A stretch of DNA of 64,000 bases. It comes from Brachionus rotundiformis. Its lineage: Eukaryota; Rotifera; Eurotatoria; Ploima; Brachionidae. A program made the position numbers and the translations under genes. Below are positions 11,701 through 23,281 of this stretch, piece by piece. The stretch lies in assembly GCA_016802295.1 (NCBI GenBank), contig JAESIW010000115.1, positions 1,098,892-1,162,891 of the forward strand. The letters are read 5' to 3'. The notes beneath the pieces were generated by a model. The model was not told where the DNA came from. It saw only the letters and a list, made by a program, of their open reading frames with translations, and ran no database searches. Each line of letters starts with the position of its first letter. Within the stretch, counting starts at the first letter, position 1.

Positions 11701-12780
11701 TTTTAATTATTTTTTAAATTAAAAGATAAATTTCACTAGGAAAAAATTTTTAATTTTTAAGATATTCATGATTAAATGGTGAAGAAATTCTTAAAATGTA
11801 CAGGCTTTAAATCTTATACTAATTGTTGCTAAATCAATCAAAAAAAATATACAAACTAATTAAATATTTACTAAATTAATTTTCCAAAAAGCATAAAAAT
11901 TATTTAGATAAAATATTTTACATACTTTTAGAAGGATTTTTTTTCATATCTGACATAATTCGATCCCATGCAGATAGCTTACTAATTTTTTGCTCCACCA
12001 AAGAGCCCTTGCTGCCAGGCTTTTCTAACACTCTATTTTTATTGTTGTTAATGTCAACTTTAGTTGGTACTGCTTTGGATAGAACGGGTGTGGGTTTTTT
12101 TTGTTTTTCTCTAAGCTTGGCAATTTGTTCTGGAGTGAGCTTTGATGCCGAAGAAGAGGACGAAGCAGTAGCAGATGAAGAAGGCTCCTCGCATTTTACT
12201 TTGCTCGTTTTGTTCAAAGCTTCTTTCGGCTTGGTGGCTCCTAGTGTTTTTGGCTTGTCCTTATTTTGATCAGCAAGCTTAAGCACATCTTGGTAGCTAA
12301 GTACCGGTTTTTGAACTGGTTTATCTGTTTTTACATGTTTATCTATTGGCTTACGATGACTACTAGAAGTTGGTTTCGAACGCTTGGGAATCTGTACAGA
12401 GGAATTGGATGATTGGCTTTTAGCTGATGTCTTAGATGTTTCAGGTTTTTTGGCTTTGTTGGCTGTTTGTTTGGCAACGGGATTCGAGGCTTGAGCTCTG
12501 CTCCGCTTTTTTTCCAAAAGCTCTCTGGTTTCTTGCTCCACTCGCTTTCTGGCCTCCTCTTTCTTCTTCTCCAAATAAGCCATGGCCGCCTCCTTACTTG
12601 GCTGAGATTTTTTTTGCTCAAGCAATTTTCTCTGCTGTATTTTTTTCTCTTCCAGCAGCTTAAAACAAAATTTAGTTTTTTTTGTTTGCCAAGTTGGTTT
12701 TTTACTTTTTGAGCTTGGTTGCTATTTTTTTCGGCCTTAGCCAAAATGACATTAAAATCAAGCTTAGAACTCATAATCAT
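8742..12780 (-). CDS. spty2d1: SPT2 chromatin protein (SPTY2D1 homolog), three exons
   Basis: Exons 12706-12780, 11926-12658 and 8742-9121 (introns 47 and 2804 bp; GT-AG; phases 0 and 1) give a 395-residue protein. SPT2 is a nuclear histone H3-H4 chaperone acting with RNA polymerase in nucleosome recycling. The N-terminus 'LDFNVILAKAE' followed by long Lys/Glu-rich helical stretches fits SPT2. The middle is Ser/Lys-rich and disordered. The last exon holds the conserved SPT2 histone-binding domain: acidic run, 'GFIDDEEEDDEEYRKHIRKM' (about 305-325), 'FKYDPTRYKDEDD' and 'LKMGIMEDIEEMKREAE'. The start at 12780 is supported by the fit to the SPT2 N-terminus; a second in-frame Met two codons on is equally possible. 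The large intron is packed with LINE debris. The family assignment is strong, though the exon 2/3 join should be confirmed by transcript. Confidence 0.9.
9350..10040 (+). repeat. Dispersed repeat, copy 2, inside SPT2 intron 2
   Basis: Matches 5925-6560 in ordered blocks, including 'AAAAAGATAGTTACTTTATT' at about 9918-9937 and 'CCCAGTACATTCTAAC' near 10011. Includes an ATT microsatellite at about 9750-9776. It runs directly into LINE reverse transcriptase sequence. Confidence 0.55.
10075..10620 (+). mobile_element. CR1-like LINE 3' fragment in SPT2 intron 2
   Basis: Plus-strand translation gives 'LYTCYIRPHLEFASSVWSP', 'KLLEKVQHRATKTI' and later 'SYKNNLDKHPA', the C-terminal blocks of LINE reverse transcriptase, interrupted by stops. 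It lies antisense to SPT2 within its large intron, so it adds no exon to that gene. Confidence 0.85.
10930..10948. other. GC-rich hairpin, 8-bp stem with 3-base loop
   Basis: GGGTTCCG, loop GAG, CGGAGCCC (one G-T pair). It stands out in AT-rich DNA a few hundred bases after a LINE ORF end and may be part of a LINE 3' UTR structure; this is inference. Confidence 0.5.
11165..11330 (+). mobile_element. LINE ORF2 C-terminal scrap
   Basis: Plus-strand translation gives 'RVVPHWNKLPENVVKSKS', 'FKMALDKFNGFG' and then 'GLTKFTC', the terminal block of CR1/Jockey LINE ORF2 proteins. This is a separate copy from the one ending at 10620, since it repeats the same terminal region. Confidence 0.8.
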
Positions 12781-13640
12781 TGATAAAAACTGCTTCTTTG
12801 TTCACCAAAAATACATGATCTTACTCGAACGATTGGAGTCGAGTGGTGATGCAAGTGGTCTGCAAATTAATGATGATTCAACTGGACTTTATTGACTTAA
12901 TTTGTCTAAATAAATTTTTGAAATCAACTTTTTTTAGATTTATGTGAATTTATGTATTAATGCTTGATTTAAGAGCCATGTATCCTAAACAGAGTATAAA
13001 AGTTTATATTTTTTGATAAAATTTGAATTAAAATTTAGGTAAATTCTAATTGCAATCTGCATATATTAATTATGACTAAATTTTGACAAGAGCGAACAAG
13101 ATTGTCTTTTGAAATTTCTGGAAAATATGTTCATCAAAATATTTTATGCACTATACTTATAAATCTTATAATGATTAATATGTTTATGCGTATTTATTCA
13201 TTTATGTTAAAAAATATAAGCATTGTAAATTGAAGCAAGATATTTTATTCAGCTGTCAGTAGGCATCTTGGAATAAGCTAAAAGATACCATGGTCATCAT
13301 ATAATTTAGTAATAAAAGCGTTACCAAAATAGCTGGTCAGTCTTTAAAGATAGAACAAAATTTTTTTATCAATCTGAAAGTTAATTTTATTAAGGTAATA
13401 TGACTGACCACGATACCGATAAGTGTTCTTGGTCCCTAATATTGAAATTAAAATATTTTTTAAGTTTTAATGCTGATTATTGAGTTAAAATAATGACCTG
13501 AACTTTTTCCTTAGTCTCATATTTAACTATATTGGTGATAAAAATTAATTAAAAAAAAATTTTTTTTCCTTTTTACCTTTATTTGACCAAAATATTTAAA
13601 ATGAATGTATTTGATCAAAAAAGTGAATATAATTTTACCA
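12781..13640. other. Intergenic, SPT2 upstream region
   Basis: AT-rich. The first 100 bases should hold the SPT2 5' UTR and promoter. No recognisable gene or repeat. Confidence 0.45.
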
Positions 13641-13899
13641 AAATTTAAATTTTTTCAATAAAATTGAATAATTTTTCAACCACCAAATCTATCATAATTC
13701 TCGTGAAAAAAGGGAACAAAATAGTATGTGATAATTGGATAGGAATGAAACTTCTACCGAAAGTAAGCAAGGCATTCTGAGAAATATTAATGGGAAAAAT
13801 TAGAGCTGCTTTGGAAGCAATACTTAGGAAAAGCAAGCAGGGCTTAGAAGAACAAGAGGAAAGAGGAAGAAAAAATCTTTGGCTGACCGGTGGCACTGC

Positions 13900-14559
13900 C
13901 GCTGGTCAGTCCTGTTTATTGAAAAATAAATAAAAAGAGAGTTCGAAAGCTGCCGAATGACGGTTGGCAGCTTATATTTATACGCTCGTGTCGCATGGCC
14001 GGTGCGTAATCACGTTTTACGGTGATATGCGCCTGGAAGGCGCGTCGGCTGGGTTAGCAGCCGATGGCACATACGACACGCATATATTGAAAGTTGATTT
14101 CGCCCAATTCACCATTAGGACCAGGGCGAAAAACCGACGCATTGATTGTGCGCTGTTTGTCGCGAATCTTGCCCATTTTGCGCGTCCTTTTCTCCATAAT
14201 CCGAGAACCGCCATATTGTCCACATGTAGGTGTTTATTTCGCGGATATCGATTTCGGAAGATGAATGGGATGAGCGAAGCTGCCCCTTCGTTAAAGAGTA
14301 TGGCTTCAGTTGGAGCTGGAAGTGAGACATCCCGTCCCGACTTCGCATGTACTGCCCCAAGCCCGTACTCAGAAGCATCGGTATACCAGTGGTCTTCTGG
14401 TTCCCGATAATTTGTCTTAAAGTTAAACCTACTTATCTTAACTATGATATCTATAAACCACCAGTACTGCCTTCGAGTGACTGGGGTCATTCTAAGAAAG
14501 AGGTTAACTATGGGGCTTACCTTACTCGCAAAGGATAAGTAATAAGATGCACTGACCAC
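13900..14559 (-). mobile_element. Retroelement RNase H fragment with LTR-like 3' flank
   Basis: The minus strand encodes an open 180-residue piece (14017-14559) with RNase H features: 'HWYTDASEYGLGAVHAKS' (first catalytic Asp), an 'E' in 'PTEAILFNE', 'HVDNMAVLGL' (third Asp) and the end 'YVPSAANPADAPSR'. The last phrase is typical of DIRS and Ty3-like elements. Reverse transcriptase is missing upstream; no integrase or tyrosine recombinase follows. Downstream (13,984 to 13,920, minus) are a TATA-like box, a 7-bp inverted repeat (AGCTGCC ... GGCAGCT, 11-base loop) and AATAAA words, which could be an LTR. GC content is far above the surroundings, so the copy looks rather young though incomplete. 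Confidence 0.8.
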
Positions 14560-14574
14560 ATTGTATTGAAGAAC

Positions 14575-14720
14575 ATCATAGGAAAAGTCTGGAATGTAAT
14601 AGCGGTTTAATGTAAAACTTTGTCCGCTTCAAGAAAGCCTTTGATAGTATACACAGAGGAATCCTTTTGGCAATAGTTTGAAGTTATGGTTTACTGAAGA
14701 TTGTTACCTGATAAAACTCT
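14575..14720 (+). mobile_element. LINE reverse transcriptase scrap
   Basis: Plus-strand translation at 14628 onward reads 'FKKAFDSIHRGILLAIV', stop, 'SYGLLKIVT', matching the 'DFxKAFDSIxR' RT motif of non-LTR elements. Stops show decay. Orientation is opposite to the adjacent RNase H fragment, so it is a different element. Confidence 0.75.
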
Positions 14721-14759
14721 AATTATGGAAAAAGGACTGAAAGCATCAACGTGTGTACA

Positions 14760-15389
14760 GGATTTAAATTAAATTATTATTGAAAACCAATTTTGACAGA
14801 TAGAAGAAAATATATGAATGATTAAAGCAAGTCCATAAAAATCACTGAATACTTAATGGTAATCATGGTGCCAATTATATTTACTAATGATTTTTGGAAA
14901 AAAATATAAAATTGGACATGGCGAAATGTTTTACAATAAGTTATCCAAGCTATTTTTATGGTAAAATTGATGAAAGTTTGGTATTTTGAAAAATTTATAT
15001 TTAGAAATAGAAATTTAATAATCTTCAATATATTAAAAGTAACAAAAACCTTAAACTTTAATCAAAATTCAATAATTCTTTAGTATCTTTTATTCCGATT
15101 AATTTTTTAGATAAATCATTAATTTTAAAAAATCACATTCTACATAAACGTAAACGTAAATAAAAATAATGGTATTGTTAAAAAGTTTTAATGTCAATTA
15201 CTTAAATTTAATATAAATATGATATTTTGTTTCAAAAAGCAAATAATTAAAAAAGTCTGCTTTAGTGACATAATAATAGAATTATAAATATTTGTTTAAG
15301 ATTAATTTAACAAATTTAATGATCTAAATTGATCGAATTTTTATTTCTGAATTCTAAAAGAATTTGTAAAAATCGATTTATCCAGATAA
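14760..15389. other. AT-rich spacer upstream of receptor gene
   Basis: No gene recognised. Presumably contains the promoter of the receptor gene starting at 15390. Confidence 0.45.
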
Positions 15390-16316
15390 ATGATGAACTT
15401 TTCCACTCAAAATAAAAGTTTTACAAACTTGTCTATTTTTTATTCAAAAAGCCTTTCAATTATTTTAATATACGGGTTTTCATTTCTTATAGAAATTATG
15501 TGCATATTTGTTGTAATAAAAGATAAGAAAAAATTTATCAAAGCTGAATTTAGTCTGATGATTGGCTTATTTTTAACTTTAATTGGCATCAAAGTTAACT
15601 TTATGCTTAAATTTTTTTTCATCATAAAACCAGAATTGTCCTTCAATATATATTTTTGCGCGATTGACTTTATATTAGGCGGTTTTTATTCAATTTTATA
15701 CTTTATTTTATTTTATTATTCACTTTTTCATTTTTCAATGTTAAGTCGATCAAATTTTTTTCTTTGGTTAAACATAAAAACAAATAATTTCAAACATACA
15801 AACATTTATCTATCTGTAATTACTTTAATAGTAAATTTTGTTTTTATTTCAGCTTTAGTGTTATCCCAAAGCTATCTAAAAAGTTTAAAAATATCCCCAT
15901 GTAATACCATTTTAAATTTCTATTCACCAAAATATCTATTTTCAATTGTATTAATGACAATACCCGCAATTTCAACATTATCAATTTATGTTTTTTGTCT
16001 TTGGTTAATGATTTTTCGATTTTTCAACACTTCGTCCAAGTTTAAAAAACAAAATAACCGGAAATTGTGGCTTATTTTAAAATTTCTTTTATTCATATTA
16101 TTTTGTGATACAAATTCAATAGCTATATTAATTCACATGATCATAATAATAATTAAATTAGATAAATTATTTAGCTTTCTTACTATTGTTTACAATATTA
16201 TTCTACTCCAGAGTATATTTATATCAACATTTTTTATACTTATTAATAACAACTTAAAGGAGCAATTTATAATTAATATAAAATATCTAATTAAATTTTT
16301 TTTAAAATCGAAATAA
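15390..16316 (+). CDS. Small intronless seven-helix receptor (family member 1)
   Basis: A 308-residue protein with about seven hydrophobic segments, the first at about 21-43. A short N-terminus has N-glycosylation sites (NFS, NKS, NLS). Cys90 at the start of helix 3 and Cys171 in the second outer loop could form the disulfide common in rhodopsin-like GPCRs. Helix 3 ends in 'FYYSLFHFS' (108-116), a motif shared by every member of this family in the window. The protein ends soon after helix 7 with basic residues. No DRY or NPxxY is visible, so it is not assignable to a named GPCR class; a lineage-specific chemoreceptor-like protein is the best guess. It is the most divergent plus-strand member and stands alone, away from the 38-50 kb cluster. 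The start is the first of two tandem Met codons. Confidence 0.75.
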   Translation: MMNFSTQNKSFTNLSIFYSKSLSIILIYGFSFLIEIMCIFVVIKDKKKFIKAEFSLMIGLFLTLIGIKVNFMLKFFFIIKPELSFNIYFCAIDFILGGFYSILYFILFYYSLFHFSMLSRSNFFLWLNIKTNNFKHTNIYLSVITLIVNFVFISALVLSQSYLKSLKISPCNTILNFYSPKYLFSIVLMTIPAISTLSIYVFCLWLMIFRFFNTSSKFKKQNNRKLWLILKFLLFILFCDTNSIAILIHMIIIIIKLDKLFSFLTIVYNIILLQSIFISTFFILINNNLKEQFIINIKYLIKFFLKSK

Positions 16317-17720
16317 TATGCGTTTATATTTTCGTTTCAATTGGGATTTTGGTAATAAAAAGTTGGAATCAAATAGAAAAAAGATTTTAAATTCAATTTT
16401 TGGTGAATTTTATTTTCGAATTTTTGTATTTTTACAATTTAGCTATGAAACGGCAAAAAATTATTCATTAAATATCATCAAACTTTAAAAAACCTTAATT
16501 TGTATAATCCGAACCATCATTGTGGATGACCAGTGTTGCAATCACACTGCTACCACTAAGCGGATAAGCTCGAAACAATGAATCTTTAAAGATTTTTTTT
16601 GTTTGATAGATAATATAATTTTTTATAATCCTTGAGTCTAAATTTTGGATATTATTTCTATTTTTGACAAAAAATAAATAAATTCCATCTTTTAATAATG
16701 GAACCATAAAAATCTAGTAAGTTAATATTAAATACTTCATTTCAAAATGAGATACTTTATGATCAATTTATAAAAATAAACAAATATAGTCCCATTTTCT
16801 AACTTTTATGTACTTTGGGATAGTTGGTAAGATTTTCCATTTAAATACCAGAAAAGCTAATAATTTTCTTAATAAATTTCTATTCTTACACCAACATAAA
16901 GTAAATCTCTGGGTCAAATTTATTTTTAAATTGCATTGATCTTGACTCTTATCTATTTTCTTTTTCTTTTCTTAGCGTACACAAAATTGTTGGGCCAAGC
17001 CTTGTACCGCTTAATACAGGAGCCAAACTTTGGAGTCGCGTCTTCTTATTAGAAAGAAAGCTCCACAGTGACTGAGTGTCTTTTGAAAGGGCTCTAAAAA
17101 AGACCCTATTCATTTTTGATGGAAGTTGCTGGATTAAAATATGTATCCACTTCAATGTGACCCGTTTTTTGGGTTCCAGCTTATTAGAACCAAATCTAAT
17201 AAATAAAGATCGAACTTATTCTGTAAGAACAATTCAGTCTTGTTGTAATGCAATGAGGTCGGTGTCCCCTGTATAATTTTTATTCGTTTAAATTTATGTA
17301 CTATTTTTTAAGAATATTTTTAGATAAATTAATTTTGATAATTAGATTGTTACACTAGAAGACACAAGAAGTTTTACTTAGAGACAACTTTTAATATAAA
17401 TGTTTGAACAATTTTCAGAATTTCTAACTAATCTTATAAATAACATTTTTATAAAACAATTCAAAAGTTTGAAATTTGATCATTAAACTTCTAGGGTCTT
17501 CTGTATTAAAGTTTAATAATTTTTTTATTTTTTTTTGATGAATAGCTCTAAAAAAATCGGAATAAAATTTTCAACTTGAAATTTTTTATTATACTTAAAA
17601 TTTAGATTTAAGCTTTTTTTTATATCATGAAGACAATTAAATTTTCACATTTTTGGATATTAAAAAAATTATTTTTACAAATTTTTGAACAAACTAATTT
17701 AAAATTTTCACATCAATTTT
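16317..17720. other. Intergenic; repeat piece and an unassigned GC-richer patch
   Basis: At about 16725-16800 there is a piece of the dispersed repeat also found near 26100 and 44740 (shared word ACTTCATTTCAAAAT). A GC-richer patch at 16949-17276 is open on both strands (68 and 66 residues) with no domain I recognise; another at 16495-16707 is open on the minus strand. The right end is the probable 3' UTR of CtIP (minus). Confidence 0.45.
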
Positions 17721-20700
17721 TCAGTCACCAAAATCTAGGTCTCTTATTTCATCTTCTGAATTCTTATCAATGTTTTCAATTAATTTTAATGGTCGTTTCC
17801 GCCTTGGTCTTTTACACATGTCATCTTCTTTGTCATTTTGAACCAATATTCCTCCGTATCCTCTATCAATGCATTCTTGTGTATTGGGAAAAGCGATCGA
17901 CCAGTAGTGCTCTGGTGTCGGAGGTGCCTGATATTTTGCTCGATGACGACATGAATTCTCCATTCGTTTAGGGCGTAATTCTTCTGGTACAGTTTTCCAG
18001 TACTTGGTAAATTATTTTAAAAAGAAAAAGCTTAACATTTTAAAAATACGGCTTCGCATTCCTTGCATATCCATGTTGGCAATTTTTTTCTTTCATCATG
18101 TTTTCGGACAACTTCCATATGTTTATAATTGCTGGTAGTGCCTTTTTTTGGAACTCTAGATCAAAATTTTCAAAAGTAAAATCAAGATTTGTATTTTTCT
18201 ATTTACCTATCAAAATCGCTGAAAAAATCATCTTCAGCTAGACAATCAGGTTCTCTATTAATATCATTTTTTGTCTCATCGTCCGAGCAATTTGTAACAT
18301 ATTTTTCATTTTGTCTCTTAAAAAGTTTTAATTGTTAAAGAAGAAATCTAATTAGGACTTTTATTTACATAATTTCCTTTAACGAATCCCATTTTTCTTA
18401 AAATGAATGATTTAAAACCTACCTTAGACGATTGTTTAGGCTCTTTATTGGCAAAAATACTAACAAACGAATCTGAAATTCCGTTTGAATTGGATTTTTG
18501 ACTTTTCTTAATTAAAAAATATTATTAGCTATTTATAAAATTGTAACCTATCTTAAAATAACAAAAATTATTATTTAAAAAACAAAAATACTGAATTTAG
18601 AACAAATAAATGATAATCATTTTTTATTACATTTAAATCGATATTGATTCAATAATTGAGTTATCTGTTGCCAAAAAAGAGCAGAAGTAGAAACGACCAG
18701 TGGGTCAATAGAAAAAGAAACTGCGGGAGACCTGTCTGATCAAAAAACAAAAATAGATAAATTTAATTTTTTTTATATAAATTTAGTTTTTTTTTCTTAA
18801 ATTTAATTATCAATAAAATAAATAAATAAAAATAGTCCTAATTCAGTATTTTTGTTTTTAAATTGCATAAAAATAACGTAAGTGATAATTATATACCGTT
18901 ATCATTTTTGGAAAAATACTTTCAAATTTATATTATCGTTCATTTGAAAATCTTTATATAAATAATTTTAAGAACAAATTAAGAGTCTGCGAAAAATTAA
19001 AAGTGACTACCATAATTAAATGTTACATTTGATCTTACAGACTAAGAAAAATTTGTTTTTAATTATTTTTTTTCTAAATAATGAATTTTGATAAAATTAA
19101 CATGGATTTTCTAAGTCACAAGTCAAGTAATTTACTTATAATTTGCAAATGATTATCAAATTATTTCGAAATTTTAAAAATCTCATTCTTTACATTTAAA
19201 TTTGAATGAAAAACGAAAAATTAATTAAAAATAAACATTTAAAATTTTTTTCTATTTTATTTTTATATTATTATATTATATTATTTTATTGTCTAAGAAG
19301 TCATTGCCTACATATAAAATAAAATCTACTTTTATTATTATTTTTCTAATTTCATAACTTAGTTAAAATAATTTTGAAATTTATTTTTAAGCACAAAGAT
19401 AACAAAAATAAGCTTATACAAAATAATAAATTTTAGAGTCTTAATCTTCTTCAAAAGAATCTTTTTCTTGAAAAAGGAGCATTTTATTGTCTAACAAGTT
19501 GCAGGGAAAAAATTATAAATATCTTTTTAAAAAATAATAATCTGCTTTTTCCATATTTAATGATTTTTTTATGATTCGTCATATTTTAATAAGAAACATA
19601 TTAGAATATATTGTATACAATTTTTATCCTTTATAATCAATTATACTTTATTTTTAATAAATAAACTGGCAGTATGTTGCGTTGCTTGACTCTAAACCTT
19701 GGACAAGTTTTGATCAAATTATTTAATCAATTAATTTTCTTCTAATGATGAAAATCAAAAAATAGAATTGAAATTTGAGTACCTGCACTCGTTGGTTTTG
19801 GCTCAAGAAGAATTATTTTTGCTGCCATATAATAGCATGTTCATATAGATTGAAATTGCTTAATTTCAATGAAATCGGTATGGACATTCCTTTAAACAAC
19901 AAGCGAAAAATGGGCGGCTCCAGTCTACAAATCCAGTCTGCTGGCACTATTGAAACTACCGAAATAAAAAGCATAGATAACGAAGAAAATGATCAAGAAT
20001 TGGGCGAATTAATGGTTACTATTGTCCAAACGACTGCAAAAAAAAGCAAAATCAGAGAAGAAATAGTTTTTCCTTTGATATTAATTTTTTTGGAGATAAT
20101 TAATTAAATTGTTCAATAAAATGTTTTTTTTATTAGATAAGATGATTTTTTTTTACTTTTTTATCTTTTTGATTTTTTCTTTAATCTTTTATGAAATAAA
20201 ATGAATAACTATAGAAAAAAATTATTTGCTATAGGTATTTGATAAAAGTTTTTTATTTTTGTGGAAACTTTAGTGAATTATTTGCATAAATTTTCTCTCA
20301 ATAAACTGGCCACGAGTCTTCTTTAATTGTCACTAAAAAATATTTTCGATTATTAATACTAAGAACAGAAGAAACTTTGCCAAAGAAAATTATTTGGTTC
20401 AACTGTGAATTCATAGATATTTAAAAGAGCAACTTTGTGGTAAAAAAAAATTACACTTATTTTAAAATTTTTATTTTATATCTTAAAAATACAAAAGCCG
20501 AATAAATTAATGCATACTTTTTTTATTATTAAATTGACAATTATTAACTGTGATCTAGAATTCGTTTAATTATCTTATAGAGTAAGCTCTCTTAATTTGC
20601 AAATAAATTGCATTTGATGTTTTACTTTATATTCTACAAAAAAATTTTATTTATTTTTTTTAATCTTATTAAGCTATTAAAATGAATTAGATTATCCATT

Positions 20701-22232
20701 AATGATAAAAATTTAAATTATCAATTTATGTGTAAAATTGTATATTTAGGAAAAATGTAAATATTAATTAATAATCAATATAATTAGCCACAAAAAAGAA
20801 AACTAATGCATGATTTTCACACAACAATAGATAATAGATAGTTTTTGAATACTTACAGAGATTTTTTCTGATTTCACATTTTCCAATAAATCGTCGTTAG
20901 GTAAACAAGTCTCGTCCAAATCTGTGGTACCAGCCGAATTAATTTTGCTATTTTGTTCAATGTCTTTACGGCCAAAATAACTAATAATGGTGTTATCGTT
21001 GGATTTTGAATTCTCATTTGGTTCTGATGCCAATTGCTTGAACCTCTTATTCCGACCATTTTGGCTATTTTTAATCTTAGGTGATTTTGCTGAATTACTG
21101 ACATAACTTGATCTATTTGAACTACTTTTAGTGTTACTGGACCTTAAAGAGTTTGAGCTTTTGGTTTTAGCCTGTTCTCTAAACTCGAAAGAAAAGTCAA
21201 AACTATCATTTTGATTAGCAATAAATGATTTTTCATCATTGCCACTACAAGTCTGAAAATTTGGCTTCTTAATGAAAATGGATGGGGACTTAGTGGGAGT
21301 TGTGAGCAAAAGTTTTACAGGAGTTTTTGCATCATTTGGTGATTCCAAAGAAAGTTTACTCTGTAGATATTTAACTGGGGTGCTAAGCTTGGAATTTTTG
21401 GTCGGAGTTTCATAAGGAGAGTTGGTCAAATCTAAAAGGCCATGTTCTTGTAGCTTTTTTTTAATTGCCAATGGAGTACTTTGAGAAGTTTTCAGCATGT
21501 TAAGTTTAGATGAGTCAGAAATTGCCTGTTTTTTTTCATTTGCCAAGTCTAAATTAGCCTCCCCTTCCAAGCATGTTTCATCAAGGTTACTTTTTGAGCC
21601 AATTTCTTTTTCAAAACTCTCATTTATAGTTTCGAGTTTATCATATTCTCGTTCATGAACTATTTCTTCATTATTCGAGTCAATAGTGTCTCTAATTATT
21701 AATCTCCTTGAAGATTTTTTAATATTTTTTGCCTCGAAATTTGTTGTGCATGTGTCAGGCACCATTAAGTTATGAACTGAAGAAATAGGCTGATTTTGTA
21801 TCTCATTGTCGCTACTATCTGACTCGAGTAGAGCTTGAATGACACTTTTATTCTTTTGAATTTTGTTCTCTATTGGTTTGGGTTGTCTTGATTAAATTAT
21901 CAAATAGATAATACATTTTTTAGGTATATCTTACTTTTGAGCTGTAAATTGTTTGTTAATTTTTTTTCCCAATTGTACAAAGTCAAATTGGATAAGCTCT
22001 ATTTCTTTTACAAAATCTAAATACTAAATGTAATATTTTCGAGGACAGTGGTCAAATTTTTTTTACCATTTCTGTCACTGATGCAGAATCTGACTATTTC
22101 TTGAACTTTTTCAAGAAGTATATTCATTTCGCAGCCTATTTTGTTCAAAAGTTTTACATTATTTGACTTCATCTCCAAAGTTCGCGTCGATATTTGGTTT
22201 ATTATTTGATTTATCTCATCGTAGTCGGTCAT
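17721..22232 (-). CDS. rbbp8: CtIP/RBBP8/Sae2-family DNA end-resection protein, seven exons
   Basis: Exons 22067-22232, 21935-22016, 20857-21886, 18423-18506, 18207-18316, 18050-18155, 17721-18002 join in phase to 619 residues. CtIP activates the MRE11 complex to start resection of double-strand breaks. Exons 1-2 give an amphipathic N-terminal helix expected for CtIP tetramerisation. Exon 3 is long, Ser/Lys-rich and disordered, with a PIP-box-like 'NTIISYFGRK'. The C-terminal Sae2 domain (about 490-575) has 'VVRKHDERKKLPTWICKECE', 'CRHRAKYQAPPTPEHYW' and 'FPNTQECIDRGY'. The TP in 'PPTPEHYW' (about residue 555) matches the CDK site equal to human T847, and the TQ (about 567) matches the ATM/ATR site equal to human T859. 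Small introns are about 47-106 bp; intron 3 is 2350 bp. Human CtIP is longer (897). Exons 1-3 are linked to the C-terminus by phase and strand, not by homology. Confidence 0.88.
19775..20107 (+). other. Open stretch inside CtIP intron 3, possible SWIM-finger relic
   Basis: An open frame of 110 codons on the plus strand, antisense to CtIP, with more balanced composition than the intron around it. 'TCTRWFWLKK' then 'CCHIIACSYRLKL' recalls a SWIM zinc finger (CxC...CxH) of MULE transposases and ZSWIM proteins, but the second Cys is missing. The rest (about 20 residues from 'MGGSS') has no match I know. It may be a transposon-gene relic or a nested gene; I am not sure either. Confidence 0.3.
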
Positions 22233-23281
22233 TTTAGATTCAATTGTATTTTTGTATTATTTTTTCAAATTCAATTCAAATAATTTAAATTTATTCTTAG
22301 CCATGTGATTATGAAAAAGAATACCAAATACAAAATTAGAATTGTTTGTATTCTGCACACAATTTTTTGCAAAAAAATTTATTTTCTAAACTTAAGTCGT
22401 TTAATTAATTATTGTTTTACTAAATAAAATTTTGAAAACAAAAAAATTTTACACAAAGGCTCTTGGTGGTATCACATAAATCAGTCAAATATCAATGCTT
22501 TGATTTCGTTTAAAAAGATTTTCATAAAATAAAGTTAAAAATTTAGATAAATTTTTATTCTTAAAATGATAGCTCAAATGTTAAATTTTTAAAAGTAATA
22601 TAAGCTTAAATTTATTCCAAAAAAATTAAAATTTACACCTAAAGATTAAAAGAATCATAAAATAAGGAATGAATTTCGGTTCAAAACTTTAAATTTCAAA
22701 TTAATTCAAAATTTTTCATTCCTTTAGAAAAATTAAGATAAATTGATGACATAAGATCATATTTAAATTAAAATTTTTAATTTTTAAATAACTTTTTATT
22801 AAACATAAAATATTAAGATTTAGTTAAATGTGATAGATAGGATACAATTAGTTCAAATTAATAAATATTCAATTAATATTTTTCTTTTATTTTCATTCGG
22901 CGAACATGACATGACATCCAAATCATATAATTCCTTTTCGAGTCTCGTTTGCTGAATTATTTTAATACCATCATGCATTAGCCTCTTTTCCCATTTTTAA
23001 TCTGATTAAATTTCTAGACTAAGATCTATCACAACCGAAACTATAAGTGAAGCTTTAGAGTTACCTTCAGCGTTGTCTATTAATTTTTAGAATTAAAAAA
23101 CGGATATTTCTTTGATATTAGAGTCATTTTTCAGATTTAAAAAAAAATTAATAATACCAGCTTAAATTATTAATAAGTATTTTAATTTAGTATTTTAATT
23201 TTATTAAAATCGAATTTTTAATTTCTTGTAAATACGCACATAAAGGTATTTATATTCTTTTTTAAAATTATTCTTTATTTT
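22233..23281. other. Intergenic between CtIP and large receptor (divergent promoters)
   Basis: CtIP (minus) and the large receptor (plus) are transcribed away from each other, so both promoters should be here. A GC-richer patch at 22890-23070 has no recognisable content. Confidence 0.45.

Noticed and set aside
12343..12780. A 145-codon minus-strand frame covering SPT2 exon 1 and part of exon 2
   Set aside because: It passes through a 47-bp intron (12659-12705) and then reads exon 2 out of frame. The spliced model restores the SPT2-like sequence.
13645..13896. 83-codon minus-strand frame beside the RNase H fragment
   Set aside because: Hydrophobic low-complexity translation of AT-rich DNA; no RT or integrase motif; not used as a gene.
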